From NCBI GenBank assembly GCA_947496705.1, contig CANMDW010000006.1:1-64000 (forward strand): a stretch of DNA of 64,000 nt, read 5' to 3'. The notes under the pieces are model-generated. The model was given only the letters and a program-made list of their open reading frames with translations. It was not told where the DNA came from and ran no database searches. Below, one piece after another: positions 18,201 to 27,084 of this stretch. Position numbers and translations under genes: made by a program. The DNA is from an uncultured Aquimarina sp. GTDB lineage: Bacteria > Bacteroidota > Bacteroidia > Flavobacteriales > Flavobacteriaceae. Position 1 is the first letter of the stretch. Every line of letters begins with the position of its first letter.

Positions 18201-20087
18201 ATGGCAACAGGAAGTATTAATGTATCTGTAGAAAACATTTTTCCTTTGATAAAAAAATTCTTGTACTCTGATCACGAGATTTTTTTACGAGAATTAATAT
18301 CAAATGCAACAGACGCTACTTTAAAGTTAAAACATTTAACCAGTATTGGTGAGGTAAAACTAGAATATGGTGATCCTATTATTGAAGTTAAAATAGATAA
18401 AGACAAAAAGCAATTGCATATTATTGATCAAGGAATCGGTATGACAGCCGATGAGGTAGAAAAATACATAAACGAAGTGGCTTTCTCTGGTGCAGAAGAA
18501 TTTCTTGAAAAATATAAAGACAGTAGCAAAGACTCAGGAATTATTGGGCATTTTGGTCTTGGTTTTTATTCTGCCTTTATGGTAGCAGGCAAAGTAGAGA
18601 TTATCACAAAATCTTATACCGATGAGCCTGCAGCTCATTGGACATGTGATGGTTCACCAACATTTACGCTCGAAAAGCATGACAAAACCGAAAGAGGTAC
18701 CGAAATCATTCTTCATATTAGTGAAGATGATGTAGAATTTCTTGAAGAAAGCAGAATACGTGAGCTATTGGTAAAATATAATAAATTTATGCCAGTACCA
18801 ATTAAGTTTGGAACCAGAACCGAAACATTACCAAAACCAGAGGACGCCAAAGAAGATGATCCCGCTCCCACACAAGAGGTCGATAATATTATCAACAACC
18901 CAAATCCGGCCTGGACCAAACAGCCGGCAGATTTAAAAGATGAAGATTATAAGGGTTTTTATCGAGAATTGTACCCGATGCAGTTTGAAGAACCGCTTTT
19001 CAACATTCATCTTAATGTAGATTATCCTTTTAACCTCACCGGGATTTTATATTTCCCGAAATTGGGCCAGGATATGAATCTTCAAAAAGACAGAATCCAA
19101 TTATATCAAAATCAGGTGTTTGTAACCGACAATGTAGAAGGTATTGTCCCCGAATTCCTCACCATGCTGCGTGGTGTAATTGATTCTCCCGATATTCCGT
19201 TAAACGTTTCCCGTTCCTACTTACAAGCCGATGGTAATGTGAAGAAAATATCCAGCTACATTACCCGCAAAGTTGCCGATAAACTCAGCGCCATGTTCAA
19301 AAGCAACAGAGAAGATTTTGAACAAAAATGGAATGATATTAAGATTGTGATCGAATATGGAATGCTTTCGGAAGATAAATTCTTTGAAAAAGCTGACAAA
19401 TTTGCATTATATCCTACCGTTGATGATACCTATTTGACGTTTGAAGAATTGCAAAATAAGATTAAAGATCATCAAACTGATAAAGATAACAAATTGGTAA
19501 TTCTGTATGCTTCCAACAAAGACGAACAGCATGCATATATTACTGCAGCAAAAGATAAAGGGTATGAAGTACTGCTTTTGGACTCTCCTATCGTTTCACA
19601 TTTGATCCAAAAATTGGAAACCAGCAAAGAAAACATCACTTTTGCCCGTGTTGATGCAGATCATGTGGATAATCTTATCAAAAAAGATGAGGAAACTATC
19701 TCTAAATTGTCTGATGAAGAAAAAGACAGCCTGAAGGTTGATCTGGAAAAAGTGATTCCCGCAGAGAAATATACGATACAATTAGAGGCTATGGATAGCA
19801 ATGCATCTCCATTTATGATCACACAACCAGAGTTTATGCGTCGTATGAAAGAGATGCAACAAACCGGTGGTGGCGGTATGTTTGGTATGGGTAATATGCC
19901 AGAAATGTACAATCTAATTGTAAATACCAATCATGAATTGATTGGACAAATTGCCAATACCAAAACCGATAAGAAAAAAGAGCGTTTGATTAAACAATCT
20001 TTGGATTTGGCCAGGCTTTCTCAAAATCTATTAAAAGGAGAAGAACTTACGGCTTTTATAAAGCGTAGTTTTGAGATGATCAAGTAG
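18201..20087 (+). CDS. htpG: Molecular chaperone HtpG (Hsp90)
   Basis: A 628-residue cytosolic Hsp90 chaperone. The N-terminal GHKL ATPase domain shows LRELISNATDA (Asn that binds the nucleotide metal), IIDQGIGMT (D-x-G-x-G) and GHFGLGFYSAFMVA (lid and G-x-x-G). The middle domain contains NVSRSYLQ, and the C-terminal dimerisation domain follows, with a Gly/Met-rich stretch GGGGMFGMGNMPEM around residue 555-568. Length is normal for bacterial HtpG. It is a single-gene unit with its own terminator. Confidence 0.95.
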   Translation: MATGSINVSVENIFPLIKKFLYSDHEIFLRELISNATDATLKLKHLTSIGEVKLEYGDPIIEVKIDKDKKQLHIIDQGIGMTADEVEKYINEVAFSGAEEFLEKYKDSSKDSGIIGHFGLGFYSAFMVAGKVEIITKSYTDEPAAHWTCDGSPTFTLEKHDKTERGTEIILHISEDDVEFLEESRIRELLVKYNKFMPVPIKFGTRTETLPKPEDAKEDDPAPTQEVDNIINNPNPAWTKQPADLKDEDYKGFYRELYPMQFEEPLFNIHLNVDYPFNLTGILYFPKLGQDMNLQKDRIQLYQNQVFVTDNVEGIVPEFLTMLRGVIDSPDIPLNVSRSYLQADGNVKKISSYITRKVADKLSAMFKSNREDFEQKWNDIKIVIEYGMLSEDKFFEKADKFALYPTVDDTYLTFEELQNKIKDHQTDKDNKLVILYASNKDEQHAYITAAKDKGYEVLLLDSPIVSHLIQKLETSKENITFARVDADHVDNLIKKDEETISKLSDEEKDSLKVDLEKVIPAEKYTIQLEAMDSNASPFMITQPEFMRRMKEMQQTGGGGMFGMGNMPEMYNLIVNTNHELIGQIANTKTDKKKERLIKQSLDLARLSQNLLKGEELTAFIKRSFEMIK

Positions 20088-20119
20088 TAGTTAAGCCTGC
20101 TAATACTGTTAGATATTAG

Positions 20120-20155
20120 ACCGCTTCACTGTTAGACAGCTGAAGCGGTTTTTTT
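20120..20155 (+). terminator. htpG terminator
   Basis: ACCGCTTCA (20120-20128) and TGAAGCGGT (20141-20149) form a perfect 9-bp stem followed by seven T. It lies 33 bases past the htpG stop. Confidence 0.9.
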
Positions 20156-20205
20156 ATAGTCATATATTGGTGTTATTAAATTTAAATGATGTAAGAAACC
20201 TAATT

Positions 20206-20520
20206 TCATAATACCGGAATAATAAATTCTTCCCAGGCTCCTATAGCATTCCTATTGCACTTCATTGGTGTTCCTCCGTTTTCTGATGATACATATAACC
20301 CATTACTTCCTCGTAATACATATTTAGCACCACTCCTGTTATCAGGTCAAACTGCTCCCAGCCCCCTATCAATGGCTGGTTACAATTCATTGGTGCCCCA
20401 CCATTTTCTGAAGATACATACAGCCCATTATTTCTCAGTAACGCTACCTTACCATTGTTTAATCTTACCAGTCGAAACTGTTCCTAGACTCCCACAGCAC
20501 CTCTATTACAATTCATTGCT
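20206..20520 (-). pseudogene. Decayed C-terminal beta-trefoil (fascin-like) of the astacin gene
   Basis: On the minus strand, just past the astacin stop, three frames encode pieces of a fascin-like beta-trefoil: MNCNRGAVGV, then EQFRLVRLNNGKVALLRN and [17 protein letters not shown], then WEQFDL, then [18 protein letters not shown] and [12 protein letters not shown], with a stop at 20206. Lesions: loss of a repeat segment at the present stop (about 20506), a TAG at 20484-20486 where the repeat has Trp, and two frame changes near 20365 and 20335. The repeated [17 protein letters not shown] unit makes the domain identity clear. The astacin gene would originally have been about 110 codons longer. 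Confidence 0.8.
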
Positions 20521-21402
20521 TCCTTTAAGTGTAACCATTGTGCCCGATCTAGGATACATTTGATTGATCCCTTGTATATCTCCCGAGGATAATCCATCTC
20601 GCTGATAAGCATATATGCTTCCATCTTTTCTGGTGATGGTAGGTTGTCCATTCTTAGAAAAGAAATAAGGGCCATACATCATGACACTACCAAAATCCAA
20701 TGAAGCTGTGTATTCGGCACCGTCATAACCTTGCTGCCCATACGTTTGAAAGTTAAACTCCCTTCCTGGTTCTATATTCTGAAAATTGATCGTAATGTAT
20801 TGATCCCGGTCTGCCCTGCTTTGCTCATGCCATAACCCTACGGCATGACCGATTTCATGTATGGTAGTCCCGGTAGTGCACCCATCTGCCAATGTTATTT
20901 TTTGTCTGCCCCCTATTTTTCCAACATTGGAAGAACACCCACCTCCTCTTATAAAATATACATAATTCGGCTGGTTTGTGCGCACAACAAACCTAACCGC
21001 TGTATTCGCCTCCCAATGGGCAATGGCCGTGGTAATTCTTCCCTGGTTAGGCATACCACTCTCTATAGCATAATATACGGTATTATTAGGCCATCTTGCC
21101 TGGGTACGCCCTACACTTTTTCCTTCTTGCTTAAGTTTCTCTTGAGTATCCGGAATTACTTTCATATCACTATCCAGAATATATTCATCTCCAATTTTTT
21201 CTACTGTTACTTGTTGACCATACAATTGAATATCCACTAGCTCTCCTTTAATTCCCGGGTATGCTTTTTCCAACATATACTCCTGATTATCAATTGATAT
21301 CATAAAAGAATCTTCAGACACTTCTTTTTCACAGGAAACAAAAACTGCACAGAGTAAAATAATACGCATGCAACGTTTTTTAATTTTAAAATAGTTTTTC
21401 AT
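20506..21402 (-). CDS. Astacin-family (M12A) zinc metalloprotease, C-terminally truncated
   Basis: A 298-residue secreted protease. The N-terminus has a lipoprotein-type signal (IILLCAVFVSCEKE), then a propeptide-like region, then the astacin domain from about residue 100 (RWPNNTVYYAI). The zinc site HEIGHAVGLWHEQSR matches HExxHxxGxxHE, and the Met-turn lies in SVMMYGPY. The protein ends shortly after the catalytic domain (NQMYPRSG) with a short tail because the following beta-trefoil has decayed. The catalytic domain itself looks intact. It is paralogous to 37023-38075, sharing propeptide and protease but not the tail. It lies downstream of the ebo operon on the same strand. Confidence 0.88.
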   Translation of the reverse strand: MKNYFKIKKRCMRIILLCAVFVSCEKEVSEDSFMISIDNQEYMLEKAYPGIKGELVDIQLYGQQVTVEKIGDEYILDSDMKVIPDTQEKLKQEGKSVGRTQARWPNNTVYYAIESGMPNQGRITTAIAHWEANTAVRFVVRTNQPNYVYFIRGGGCSSNVGKIGGRQKITLADGCTTGTTIHEIGHAVGLWHEQSRADRDQYITINFQNIEPGREFNFQTYGQQGYDGAEYTASLDFGSVMMYGPYFFSKNGQPTITRKDGSIYAYQRDGLSSGDIQGINQMYPRSGTMVTLKGSNEL

Positions 21403-21485
21403 AATTGTTAGATTTAAAGAGTTATAAAAAAATTATTACTAGATTTATACAAAGAGCATTCACTTTTTGTACACTGAAGCAGTCT

Positions 21486-22871
21486 CTATTTTTTTTTAGT
21501 TAGTGTCTGGTCGGAAATAGTATTCAGTATTATATTATGAATATCTGTTGGTTGTATACGATCATCAGGCAGATTATCACCTGCTACTATAGCTTTATCA
21601 TCATCATCCAAATCTACTCTGCCATGTGAACCTTTGATAAGTAATGGATTTAATGAAATTACATCCATCAAGGTTCGAAAACCTAATTTTTTTTTCAGGA
21701 TTTTCAGACCGATTCTGGGGATCATCAATTTCTTATCAGGATCAAGAAACATCTCTACAGGATCGTATCCGGGTTTTTTATGAATATCAACAGTACGCGC
21801 AAAATCTGGTGCTTTATCATTTTGCAACCAATAATAGTAAGTAAACCAGCTGTCCTTATCTGCTATGGCAACCAATTCTCCTGATCTGTCATGATTGATA
21901 TGATATTCTTTTTTTCCTTCGAGATCTAAAACCTTCTCAATTCCTAAAGTGTTTTGTAATTTTTCTTGTATTTCATCTATCCTTTTATGATCATTAATGT
22001 ATATATGTGCAACCTGATGATCTGCCAGTGCAAATGCTTTACTAGCACCTACATCCAGGATTTCGGTTCCCTGCTCTTCTCTAAGCTCGAGCAGCCCCAT
22101 TTCTCTAAGAATCTTATTCACAGAAATAGGGTGGTTTACTTCGGTAATACCATATTCTGAAAGTAACATCACCTTAACTCCCTTATTCTCCAGATAAGAA
22201 ATCAGATTTTTACATACTTCATCTATTTCTGATAGATCTTTATAAATTTCAGGAGCATGAGGTCCATATTTCTGAAGCCCGTAGTCCAAATGCGGGAGAT
22301 ATATTAACATTAGGGTAGGATCATACCATGTATATACTCTTTTAGAAGCTTCTGCTATCCAAATGCTGGATTTAACAGAAGTTTTAGGGCCCCAAAAATC
22401 AAACAACGGAAACGTCCCTAATTCTTTCTGCAACCGATCCCGAATATCTGCAGGTTGAGAATAGCAATCTGGTTTTTTCCTGCCGTCTGCCAGATATTGA
22501 GGTCTTGGTGTGACGCTATAGTCTACAGTAGAATACATATTATACCACCAGAACATATTGGCACAAGTAAAATCAGGATTCATTGATTTTGCTTTATCCC
22601 ATACCTTATCAGATTGTACCAGCTTATTAGATTGCTTCCATAGTTTTACTTCGCACTCATCTCTGAAATACCATCCATTTCCTACAATACCATGTTCTCG
22701 GGGCCATTTTCCGGTAAGATATGTTGTTTGTACAGAACAAGTTACTGCCGGAAGTACTGGTTCTATGGTAGCCATCTGCTTTTTTCTTATCCAATCGGAT
22801 AAGAAAGGAGTATGTTTGCCCAATACTCTTTTGGAAAGCCCTACCAAATTAATAACAGCAACTTGTTTCAT
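21486..22871 (-). CDS. eboF: EboF: phosphodiesterase / nucleotide pyrophosphatase-like protein of the ebo cluster
   Basis: A 461-residue protein of the alkaline-phosphatase superfamily (type I phosphodiesterase/nucleotide pyrophosphatase). The nucleophile region is PAVTCSVQTTYLTGKWP with its Thr (about 44). Metal-site candidates are in LPHLDYGLQKYGPH (about 195) and LLSEYGITEV (about 240), and a later histidine in KGSHGRVD (about 415). No signal peptide is seen, so it should be cytoplasmic. It is the last gene of the six-gene ebo operon, 18 bases after eboE. In Nostoc, ebo products are needed to move a scytonemin precursor to the periplasm; the substrate here is unknown. Confidence 0.88.
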   Translation of the reverse strand: MKQVAVINLVGLSKRVLGKHTPFLSDWIRKKQMATIEPVLPAVTCSVQTTYLTGKWPREHGIVGNGWYFRDECEVKLWKQSNKLVQSDKVWDKAKSMNPDFTCANMFWWYNMYSTVDYSVTPRPQYLADGRKKPDCYSQPADIRDRLQKELGTFPLFDFWGPKTSVKSSIWIAEASKRVYTWYDPTLMLIYLPHLDYGLQKYGPHAPEIYKDLSEIDEVCKNLISYLENKGVKVMLLSEYGITEVNHPISVNKILREMGLLELREEQGTEILDVGASKAFALADHQVAHIYINDHKRIDEIQEKLQNTLGIEKVLDLEGKKEYHINHDRSGELVAIADKDSWFTYYYWLQNDKAPDFARTVDIHKKPGYDPVEMFLDPDKKLMIPRIGLKILKKKLGFRTLMDVISLNPLLIKGSHGRVDLDDDDKAIVAGDNLPDDRIQPTDIHNIILNTISDQTLTKKK

Positions 22872-22889
22872 AATTTTACTTTTCTATTT

Positions 22890-24104
22890 TTAAGATTGCA
22901 AATTTTGGATTACCCATTCAATCTCCTGGAATATTAAAGTATCCATATCTGTTTTCAACTCATCTGGCAAGACTTCCCATGTATAGGTCTCTACTTCTAA
23001 ATGTTTTGTGAAAGGATCTTTTCTCCATAAGTTTAAGGTTTTTATAATATCATCTTGAGTGGATTGTAATACGCTATAATTATGAGTAAAGACTGGAACA
23101 TGAAAATGAGTTCTTAGTTCTTTGTGATATTTTATGTCAATTTTCTTCAAAGCAGGTTTTAAATCTCTGTAATATTGTAACCCTCCTTCTCTTTTTTTTA
23201 AAACGGTCTGATGTAAATATGTTGGTTCATCAAAGTTGATTAGAAGATTTTTAATCTCTGCCAGCTGTTTTTCATCTTTAGAGATATTCACTTTTAAGGC
23301 CGAACTGATTTGCATTTTCCCTATGTTGATACCATATTGATCCATTTTCCCAACAACCACTTCTGGATCTTCATATCCAACAGCAAAGTGACAAATGTCA
23401 TAACATAACTGCACATGGGTTCTAATTGCAGTTTCTGCTTCCAGAGAAGTCATATTTAATTGCTTGGTAAGCATAGTAACCCCATTAGGTATTAAATACT
23501 TCTTAAAAAAATCAATCCATTCATCACTGGTCTCAATAACTCCATCGGGTTCTGGTTCTATATCGAGATGCAACAATTTACCTGTTTGTTCTTTAATCTT
23601 TATCATATAGCGTACCACTTCAAGGAGTTGGATACAACTTTTATGTTTTACTTCTTCAATCTCTGATACTTTGGTATACCAATATTTATAGGATAAAGGC
23701 GAGGTAGAAATACCGCCTTCTACTGTCTCCGGAAGCAATACCGATAAGATATCACAAAGGTTTTTGGTATACTCCATTCGTTCCCTGGTCTGCCAATCGG
23801 GATGATGTACCTTATCTTTTACTGTAGTATGATGAAACCCACCATAAGGAAATCCATTTAATGTAAAAACATACATATTGTGCTCAAACAACCAGTCTTT
23901 AAAATCGAATAGTTGATTATTTTCCAGTACTTCTTTTGCTGCTAATGCAGATAACCTAAGCCCGATACCAAAAGGGGTATTAGTTTCAATTTTTTTGTAA
24001 ACTATGGTCGTATGTTCTTTGAGCTGGTTCCAAACTTCTTTAAAGGTTTCTCCAGAGTGAATATTTGTGCAATAAGACAGGTGGCTATTATTTATGATAC
24101 GCAT
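22890..24104 (-). CDS. eboE: EboE: TIM-barrel metabolite traffic protein
   Basis: A 404-residue protein matching EboE, a xylose-isomerase-like TIM-barrel protein of unknown reaction. It opens with HLSYCTNIHSGETF, the hallmark start of the family, and contains LHLDIEPEPDG, YDICHFAVGYEDPE and the segment GGFHHTTVKDKVHHPDW, carrying Glu, Asp and His residues usual for a metal site in this fold. The gene overlaps the end of eboD by 17 bases, so translation is likely coupled. The start at 24104 keeps the conserved opening complete. No export signal is present. Confidence 0.9.
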   Translation of the reverse strand: MRIINNSHLSYCTNIHSGETFKEVWNQLKEHTTIVYKKIETNTPFGIGLRLSALAAKEVLENNQLFDFKDWLFEHNMYVFTLNGFPYGGFHHTTVKDKVHHPDWQTRERMEYTKNLCDILSVLLPETVEGGISTSPLSYKYWYTKVSEIEEVKHKSCIQLLEVVRYMIKIKEQTGKLLHLDIEPEPDGVIETSDEWIDFFKKYLIPNGVTMLTKQLNMTSLEAETAIRTHVQLCYDICHFAVGYEDPEVVVGKMDQYGINIGKMQISSALKVNISKDEKQLAEIKNLLINFDEPTYLHQTVLKKREGGLQYYRDLKPALKKIDIKYHKELRTHFHVPVFTHNYSVLQSTQDDIIKTLNLWRKDPFTKHLEVETYTWEVLPDELKTDMDTLIFQEIEWVIQNLQS

Positions 24105-25269
24105 ACAGGCTACTTTTTTGGTTTAACATCAAAACCGATTGATTAAGCATCTTATAATCTATCTGATGTACTTCTTTACCCACACCAATAGCACTGATAA
24201 GCATAATTGTTAATGCACCTCCCAGGTGTTCTCTAAATTCATCGAGGCCTTTTAATAATTCAGGATTTATACCCGATAGGTTTTTGGAAAATAATGTAGG
24301 GTGACATATATCAAAACCCAGCTGAATAAGACATTCTAAAATAACCTTTAGATCTTCTGAAGATATAAATCCGATAGTATGAGCATAGGTAACATCTAGA
24401 GCCATGCCTATTGCTACTGCTTCCCCATGTTTTAAGCTAAAATTAGTGAGTTGTTCTAACTTATGTGCTGCCCAATGCCCAAAATCCAGCGGCCTTGAAG
24501 AACCTTTTTCAAAAGGGTCTCCAGAAGTTGAGATATGCATAGCATGCAGTTTTGCACACCGATATATTAATATTTCCATAGTAGGCAGATCTCTTGTATT
24601 AAGTAGCACAGCATTTGCAGCTATCCAGTCAAAAAAAACAGCATCTTTTATCAAAGCTACTTTTATGGCTTCTGCAATCCCCGATCGCCAGTCTCTATCA
24701 TTCAAAGTTGTAAGAAATTCACTATCATTAATCACTGCATGAGGCGGAGCAAAACTTCCTAAAAAATTCTTTTTATTAAAAAAGTTGATTCCATTCTTTA
24801 CTCCAATACCAGAGTCATTTTGAGAAAGCACTGTGGTGGGAATCCTAATATGATGAATACCTCTATGCCCTATAGCTGCGGCAAAACCAACTAGGTCTAA
24901 AACAGCTCCACCTCCTATAGCTATGAGAAAAGAATGACGGTCGACCTTGTGAGTATTGATAGTTTTTAAAACCTGATATAAGCTTTTGGCAGTGTTTTTA
25001 GCAATTTCTCCACCTTCGATATCCAAAAACGGGAGGCACAAATGATAATCTGGCAGGTTTTTTTTAAAATATAGTTCGATATGTTCGGTTATATCAAGGT
25101 GATGTTTCAAACATCCCTTATCAATAACAAAAACTATTTTTGTAAGAGTATTTGAAGATTTACCATCTAGCAAGTGACTAAATGTTTTATTTTTAACTGA
25201 AAACAGATTATTTGTAAAAACAATATCAAAATTGTAATGCGCTGTAAAAGATTGTTGTATAGTTTCCAT
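24088..25269 (-). CDS. eboD: EboD: 3-dehydroquinate synthase-like sugar phosphate cyclase
   Basis: A 393-residue relative of AroB. The NAD-binding motif AIGGGAVLDLVGFAA (about 115-130) is kept, as are the expected metal ligands: Glu in SGIAEAIKVALIKD, His in RPLDFGHWAAHKLE and His in LKHGEAVAIGM. The substrate loop reads PTTVLSQNDSGIGVKNG rather than the AroB form around Q-V-D-S-S-V-G-G-K, so the substrate may differ from DAHP. The frame permits an ATG at 25290, but that would overlap eboC by 14 bases and add an odd seven residues; the ATG at 25269 fits the family better. It lies between eboC and eboE. Confidence 0.87.
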   Translation of the reverse strand: METIQQSFTAHYNFDIVFTNNLFSVKNKTFSHLLDGKSSNTLTKIVFVIDKGCLKHHLDITEHIELYFKKNLPDYHLCLPFLDIEGGEIAKNTAKSLYQVLKTINTHKVDRHSFLIAIGGGAVLDLVGFAAAIGHRGIHHIRIPTTVLSQNDSGIGVKNGINFFNKKNFLGSFAPPHAVINDSEFLTTLNDRDWRSGIAEAIKVALIKDAVFFDWIAANAVLLNTRDLPTMEILIYRCAKLHAMHISTSGDPFEKGSSRPLDFGHWAAHKLEQLTNFSLKHGEAVAIGMALDVTYAHTIGFISSEDLKVILECLIQLGFDICHPTLFSKNLSGINPELLKGLDEFREHLGGALTIMLISAIGVGKEVHQIDYKMLNQSVLMLNQKSSLYAYHK

Positions 25270-25276
25270 ATGGTAT

Positions 25277-26179
25277 TTATGTAATTGCAAATTTTTTGGC
25301 TAGTACCATCGATATAGGTAGTAGGGACAACACAATCAATCCATGTATTACTCCCCCATAGCCTGCTGCATAACTAGCATTAAGGGGTATTAAAGAAATT
25401 ACTCCAATTTTTACGGCTTTCATCACATTCTCGGGAGTATTATACAATATAGCATTCACTTTTGCGCTAAGATTAAGGATGATCCATAAAGAAAGGAATG
25501 GCAATAAGAACCAAAGACTTGTGGCTTTGTGATAGATTCCCAAATAAATTAATGCTCCTGTAATACAAACATCTATAGATGATGCAATACCAATGGATAT
25601 ACGATTATTTCCTGATACCTCATCCTGGCTTGTAAGTGTTATTGCTGCAATAAAAAATAATGGTAATATCGCCATAAACCAATATTGATATATGGCCTGT
25701 GGTACTATACTCAATCCGAGCAGTAGATTACCACTGCGACAAAGTCCCATATTAACAGGGCCTATAACTGTATGGTGTTTTCCATATTTGTCATATAAAA
25801 GTGCCAATGAACTAATTATAATAGCCAGTACACCACTGTACAGCGAAGCAGTCGAAGCACTTACTATTCCTGTGATTAACAAACAAGTTCCGAATATTTT
25901 GGCTTCATTTTTAGGTACTTTCCCACTAGGTATTGGTCTTTCGGGTCTTTCTAATTGATCTGTTTCTGCATCAAAATAATCATTGAATACGATCCCTCCT
26001 CCATAGAGTCCTATGGTAGATAGTGTTAATAATAATAATTCTACAGTCTGAAATGCAAAAAATGACGATAATGTAATTCCTGCTATAAAGAATCCAGCCC
26101 AGATATCGGCTATCGCCGTAATAATATTTGCAGGGCGCATCAAAATCAGGTAGGGGTAAATTTTTTGAGTCCAGATCAA
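25277..26179 (-). CDS. eboC: EboC: UbiA-type prenyltransferase of the ebo cluster
   Basis: A 300-residue polytopic membrane protein of the UbiA superfamily with about eight to nine helices. The first Asp-rich motif is NDYFDAETDQLERPERPIP (N-D-x2-D-x3-D, about 66-84), typical for EboC-type members, and a second polar loop has DKYGKHH. Such proteins move or attach isoprenyl groups at the membrane; in the ebo system it is the obvious membrane component of export. It overlaps eboB by four bases (ATGA), so the two are translationally coupled. What it prenylates is not known. Confidence 0.9.
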   Translation of the reverse strand: MIWTQKIYPYLILMRPANIITAIADIWAGFFIAGITLSSFFAFQTVELLLLTLSTIGLYGGGIVFNDYFDAETDQLERPERPIPSGKVPKNEAKIFGTCLLITGIVSASTASLYSGVLAIIISSLALLYDKYGKHHTVIGPVNMGLCRSGNLLLGLSIVPQAIYQYWFMAILPLFFIAAITLTSQDEVSGNNRISIGIASSIDVCITGALIYLGIYHKATSLWFLLPFLSLWIILNLSAKVNAILYNTPENVMKAVKIGVISLIPLNASYAAGYGGVIHGLIVLSLLPISMVLAKKFAIT

Positions 26180-27081
26180 TTTTCTATTATATTTTTGGTA
26201 GTTAGCACTTCTGGTTTCTGTCCTCTTAGCACACTATTGCCTAAAAAATCTTGTGACAGATTCAATAGAGCACTATCATTCCAGTGTTCTTCCTTCATGT
26301 TTCCACTTTGTCCGTATACTGCTAGTGCATTTGCATAACAGGTTTTATGAACATCTTCCCGGCTCACTCCTCTTTCTATCATCAAATGAGCGGTTTTGGG
26401 TACTGATAACGGATCGCTTACTCCCCAATCGGCAGAGCTATCTACAATAATACGTTCTGAACCATATTCTTTAACAATTGTCACCATCCTTTCATTACCC
26501 ATCTTGGTTTTTGGGTAAATGGTAAAAGCAGTCCAATATCCCCGATCCAGGACCATTTTAACAGTTTCTTCGTTATTGTGATCAATAATTACTTTGGAAG
26601 GATTTATCCCGTGTTCTTCTAGCACATCCATACTGCGGTTTGTGCCATTTTTTTTATCTCTATGCGGTGTGTGTACTAATATCGGAAGATCAACTTCTTT
26701 AGCCAGTTCTATTTGTTTTCTGAAGAATTTATCTTCGGCTGCTGTTTGATCATCATAACCAATTTCACCAATGGCAACAACATTTTCTTTCATGACATAT
26801 AAAGGAAGTAACTCCATCACTTGCTCGGCAAGAGCTTCGTTATTTGCTTCTTTAGAATTAAGGCCTATGGTACAATAATGTTTTATCCCAAATTGTGATG
26901 CACGAAACTGCTCCCATCCTACCAGGCTACTAAAATAATCTTTAAATGTTCCTAGTGTTGTTCTTGGCTGTCCCAGCCAAAACGCCGGTTCTATAATAGC
27001 TACAATACCTGCTTTGTGCATGGCCTCATAATCATCTGTGGTTCTGGATGACATATGGATGTGTGGGTCAATAAATTTCAT
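26176..27081 (-). CDS. eboB: EboB: TatD-like metal-dependent hydrolase of the ebo cluster
   Basis: A 301-residue amidohydrolase-superfamily protein of the TatD type. Metal-ligand positions are visible: FIDPHIHMSS at the N-terminus (H-x-H), Glu in VAIGEIGYDD (about 125), His in PILVHTPHRD (about 155), His in VIIDHNNEE (about 190) and Asp in IIVDSSADWG (about 240). It follows eboA after three bases and overlaps eboC by four, so it is embedded in the operon. The reaction is unknown. Cytoplasmic, no signal peptide. Confidence 0.9.
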   Translation of the reverse strand: MKFIDPHIHMSSRTTDDYEAMHKAGIVAIIEPAFWLGQPRTTLGTFKDYFSSLVGWEQFRASQFGIKHYCTIGLNSKEANNEALAEQVMELLPLYVMKENVVAIGEIGYDDQTAAEDKFFRKQIELAKEVDLPILVHTPHRDKKNGTNRSMDVLEEHGINPSKVIIDHNNEETVKMVLDRGYWTAFTIYPKTKMGNERMVTIVKEYGSERIIVDSSADWGVSDPLSVPKTAHLMIERGVSREDVHKTCYANALAVYGQSGNMKEEHWNDSALLNLSQDFLGNSVLRGQKPEVLTTKNIIEN

Positions 27082-27084
27082 GAG

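Noticed and set aside
20255..20563. Plus-strand open frame opposite the astacin tail
   Set aside because: It is the antisense of the decayed beta-trefoil and has no protein-like features.
24088..25269. Housekeeping aroB
   Set aside because: The neighbours are all ebo genes and the substrate loop differs; EboD fits better.
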